Positions 5,754-7,751 of a DNA stretch of 7,751 nt are shown here, in pieces. The stretch comes from an uncultured Mesorhizobium sp. (lineage in GTDB: Bacteria > Pseudomonadota > Alphaproteobacteria > Rhizobiales > Rhizobiaceae): NCBI GenBank assembly GCA_937958475.1, contig CALFXR010000160.1, forward strand, positions 1 through 7,751. Direction: 5' to 3'. Position 1 is the first letter of the stretch. Every line of letters begins with the position of its first letter. The position numbers were made by a program, and so were the translations under genes. Below the pieces are notes generated by a model, which was not told the DNA's origin, made no database searches, and saw only the letters and a list, made by a program, of their open reading frames with translations.

Positions 5754-5792
5754 GCACGGGGGTTCGCGGAAATCGCGGCGTCCCGTGCTTTT
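5754..5792 (+). promoter_or_regulatory. hairpin plus T run in carA leader, possible attenuator
   Basis: GCACGGG (5754-5760) pairs perfectly with CCCGTGC (5782-5788). Within the 21-nt loop CGCG (5765-5768) can pair with CGCG (5774-5777) around GAAAT. Four T residues (5789-5792) follow the outer stem directly. It lies wholly in the predicted carA leader, about 70 nt before the start codon. The layout resembles an intrinsic terminator, so attenuation is possible, though four T residues make a weak release signal. Confidence 0.35.
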
Positions 5793-5860
5793 CGCTGCGT
5801 GATATGGCCCCCGGCACCGCCGCTTTCAAGAGCGCAGCCCCGCACCGAAGGAGTGAGACG

Positions 5861-7063
5861 ATGAGCGCGACCACCTCCCCATGGGCTTCCCAGGCGCCGA
5901 CGGCGCTGCTGGTGCTGGCCGACGGCACGGTCGTCGAGGGCCGCGGTCTCGGCGCCACGGGAAGTGCCGTCGCCGAGGTCTGCTTCAACACCGCGCTTAC
6001 TGGCTACCAGGAGATTCTCACCGATCCCTCCTATGCCGGCCAGATCGTCACCTTCACCTTCCCGCACATCGGCAACATCGGCACCAATGACGAGGACATC
6101 GAGGACCTGAACCCCGCGGCGCGCTCCGGCGCGGTCGGCGCCGTGTTCCGCGCCGACGTCACCCATCCCTCGAACTACCGGGCGACCGGTCCCCTCGACC
6201 AGTGGCTGAAGCGCCGCGGCGTCATTGCGCTCGCCGGCATCGACACGCGGGCGCTGACCGCGCTGATCCGCGAGAAGGGCGCGCCCAACGCCGTCATCGC
6301 GCACGCCCCCGACGGCGTCTTCGACATCGACGACCTGAAGCGGCAGGCGCGCGCGTGGTCGGGCCTGATCGGGCTCGACCTGGCCAAGGACGTCACCTCC
6401 GGCCAGTCGTCGGTGTGGACCGAGACGCCGTGGGTATGGGACGAGGGCTACGGCGCGCAGGAAGCGCCTTCGATGCACGTCGTCGCCATCGACTACGGCG
6501 TCAAGCGCAACATCCTGCGGCTGCTCGCCGGGCTCGGCGCCAGGGTGACCGTTGTACCGGCGAAGACCGGCGCCGGGGAAATCCTCGCCATGAAGCCCGA
6601 CGGCATCTTTCTGTCCAACGGCCCCGGCGACCCGGCGGCGACCGGAGAATACGCCGTTCCCGTCATCCGCGAGCTGATCGACACCGGCATCCCGACCTTC
6701 GGCATCTGCCTCGGCCACCAGATGCTGGCGCTCGCCGTCGGCGGCAGGACGGTGAAGATGCACCAGGGCCACCACGGCGCCAACCATCCGGTGAAGGACC
6801 ACACCACCGGCAAGGTCGAGATCGTGTCGATGAACCACGGTTTCGCCGTCGACGCCGACTCGCTGCCCGACGATGTCGAGGAGACCCATGTCTCGCTGTT
6901 CGACGGTTCCAACTGCGGCATCGCGCTCGCCGGCCGGCCGGTCTTCTCGGTCCAGCACCACCCGGAGGCCTCGCCCGGCCCGCAGGATTCGCACTATCTG
7001 TTCCGCCGCTTCGTCAACATGATCCGCACGCGGCGCGGCGAGCCGGCGATCGCCGAGCGCTGA
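5861..7063 (+). CDS. carA: carbamoyl-phosphate synthase small (glutaminase) subunit
   Basis: Predicted 400-residue cytoplasmic amidotransferase subunit. It hydrolyses glutamine and channels ammonia to CarB for carbamoyl phosphate, the precursor of pyrimidines and arginine. The N-terminal domain (about 14-150) shows LVLADGTVVEGRGLG, CFNTALTGYQEILTDPSYAGQ, FPHIGNIGTNDED and IDTRALTALIREKG. The class I glutaminase domain (about 205-393) has AIDYGVKRNILR, the SNGPGDP oxyanion loop (252-258), nucleophile C283 in GICLGHQ, MNHGF (324-328) and catalytic H367 and E369 in HHPEASPGPQD. All key residues are intact and length is normal. ATG 5861 has GAAGGAG seven nt upstream. The frame is open back to 5672, but that extension crosses the promoter and is unlike CarA. 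carB is not in the window, so carA is probably a single transcript here, as in many rhizobia. Confidence 0.97.
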   Translation: MSATTSPWASQAPTALLVLADGTVVEGRGLGATGSAVAEVCFNTALTGYQEILTDPSYAGQIVTFTFPHIGNIGTNDEDIEDLNPAARSGAVGAVFRADVTHPSNYRATGPLDQWLKRRGVIALAGIDTRALTALIREKGAPNAVIAHAPDGVFDIDDLKRQARAWSGLIGLDLAKDVTSGQSSVWTETPWVWDEGYGAQEAPSMHVVAIDYGVKRNILRLLAGLGARVTVVPAKTGAGEILAMKPDGIFLSNGPGDPAATGEYAVPVIRELIDTGIPTFGICLGHQMLALAVGGRTVKMHQGHHGANHPVKDHTTGKVEIVSMNHGFAVDADSLPDDVEETHVSLFDGSNCGIALAGRPVFSVQHHPEASPGPQDSHYLFRRFVNMIRTRRGEPAIAER

Positions 7064-7084
7064 GCGGGCCTGTCCCGTGAGACG

Positions 7085-7121
7085 GACACGGCCGCGGTGA
7101 TCCCACGGCCGTTGTCGTTTT
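7085..7121 (+). terminator. intrinsic terminator of carA
   Basis: GACACGGCCG (7085-7094) pairs with CGGCCGTTGTC (7106-7116) with a single bulged T and an 11-nt loop. A TTTT run (7118-7121) follows after one G. It lies 22 nt after the carA stop, between two convergent genes. The reverse direction has no T run, so it should serve carA only. Confidence 0.75.
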
Positions 7122-7142
7122 CGCCCCCGCCGCCGCTTCCCG

Positions 7143-7751
7143 TCAGGACGAGATCCTGATCCTGACGATGCGGTTCCTGATCTTGCCGAAAGCCTCGTCG
7201 AGCTGCGTGCGGTTGGGCACGTCGAAATAGTGATCCTCGGCGCTGGCGCATTCCTTGAGCATGGTGCCCGTCGCCACGTCCGGCTCTTCCAGCCTGATCG
7301 TGTAGATCTCGACGCCGGCCTTTTTCGCCTCCGTGCAGGCGGCGAGCGTGCGCGCGTTCATCAGCGCGTTCGTCGCCGAGGCGCCGCCGGCCTCGATGCC
7401 GATGCGGCCGTCGACGAGGTAGCCGTCGCTCGCATAGCGCGAGCCGAGGTCGTTGGGCGCGTTGCCGAAGACGTTGGCGCCGTCGGTGAGAACGATCATG
7501 ATGCGCTCGAGGTTCGCCGTCTTGCCGGCGGCACTGTCGGAGAACGGCGCGCCGGGCGAGAGCACGCGGTGGCCCCAGGCAACGCCCTCCTTGATGTTGG
7601 TCGTGCCGGCCGCCTTCAGCGCGTTCACCTTGTCCTTGATGCTCTTGTAGTCGTTGGTGAGCGTCGTCAGCGGCTGTACGTCGCAGCCGTTGCCGGGGCC
7701 CTTGGGCAGGCCGTTGAGCTTCGAGACGGAGGAATCGATCTTGACCTTCTT
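7143..7751 (-). CDS. TadG-like pilus protein with von Willebrand A domain, N-terminus outside window
   Basis: The last 202 residues of a longer protein are visible; the frame is open to the right edge with no start, so the GTG at 7628 is only an internal valine. The sequence follows rhizobial TadG-related proteins: LTTLTNDYKSIKDKVNALKA, then GTTNIKEGVAWGHRVLSPGAPF (49-70 of the visible part), RIMIVLTDGANVFG (83-96), ARTLAACTEAKKAGVEIYTI (133-152) and a tail with LKECASAEDHYFDVPN. The MIDAS threonine (T50 or T51) and the aspartate of TDG (D90) are present; the DxSxS part would lie outside the window. Full-length relatives have an N-terminal membrane anchor and belong to the Flp/Tad pilus apparatus or are stand-alone envelope proteins. 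No other tad gene is visible, so which applies is open. Convergent with carA. Confidence 0.85.
   Translation of the reverse strand, partial: KKVKIDSSVSKLNGLPKGPGNGCDVQPLTTLTNDYKSIKDKVNALKAAGTTNIKEGVAWGHRVLSPGAPFSDSAAGKTANLERIMIVLTDGANVFGNAPNDLGSRYASDGYLVDGRIGIEAGGASATNALMNARTLAACTEAKKAGVEIYTIRLEEPDVATGTMLKECASAEDHYFDVPNRTQLDEAFGKIRNRIVRIRISS

Noticed and set aside
5672..5860. In-frame N-terminal extension of carA (including ATG 5720 and ATG 5804)
   Set aside because: It covers the predicted promoter and leader, lacks ribosome binding sites and is unlike CarA N-termini; ATG 5861 has a good one.
5693..6994. 433-codon minus-strand frame opposite carA
   Set aside because: No family resemblance, Gly/Asp/Arg/Val-rich antisense product; carA on the other strand is unequivocal.
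1..7751. tRNA or rRNA genes, CRISPR arrays, insertion sequences, long direct repeats
   Set aside because: Looked for and not seen; no transposase frame, no cloverleaf-like segment, no regularly spaced repeats.

Overview
The window is high-GC DNA with strong G/C preference at third codon positions. Its gene content (a YqeY-type protein divergent from carA, a TadG-like von Willebrand protein, an RcnB-type periplasmic protein, a BrnA antitoxin) points to an alphaproteobacterium. The best guess is Hyphomicrobiales, close to Mesorhizobium, Aminobacter or similar Phyllobacteriaceae. That placement rests on remembered protein resemblance, not on a search.

Left part (1-1990): the window opens inside a BrnA-type antitoxin gene whose start, and any BrnT toxin partner, lie off the left edge. 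A 143-bp gap follows with a possible terminator and two back-to-back inverted repeats. Next comes a DHA1-type MFS efflux permease, convergent with a small secreted RcnB-family protein on the minus strand.

Middle (1991-3924): a 272-bp divergent regulatory region separates rcnB from a Na+/phosphate symporter of the NptA/YjbB type carrying a C-terminal PhoU-like domain. This region is richer in A/T than its surroundings. It holds a copper-regulator-like box, a tandem direct repeat of 11-bp period, several palindromes and an undetected-by-length 37-codon ORF with a good ribosome binding site.

Accessory insert (about 4030-5069): a compact type II toxin-antitoxin candidate. A ribbon-helix-helix-like antitoxin starts at a TTG codon and overlaps a PIN-domain nuclease by ATGA. 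An AT-rich near-palindrome lies over the probable -10.

Right part (5124-7751): core genes. The YqeY-type protein (minus) and carA (plus) are divergent, each with a well-formed sigma-70-like promoter with a 17-bp spacer. carA has a leader of about 130 nt with a hairpin followed by four T residues, and ends at a good intrinsic terminator. Converging on it is the C-terminal part of a TadG-like VWA protein that runs off the right edge.

I see no mobile element, tRNA, rRNA or CRISPR array. The less ordinary items are the 37-codon ORF with its divergent regulatory region, the RHH/PIN module, and the possible carA leader hairpin. Nothing here amounts to a demonstrably new multi-gene system.
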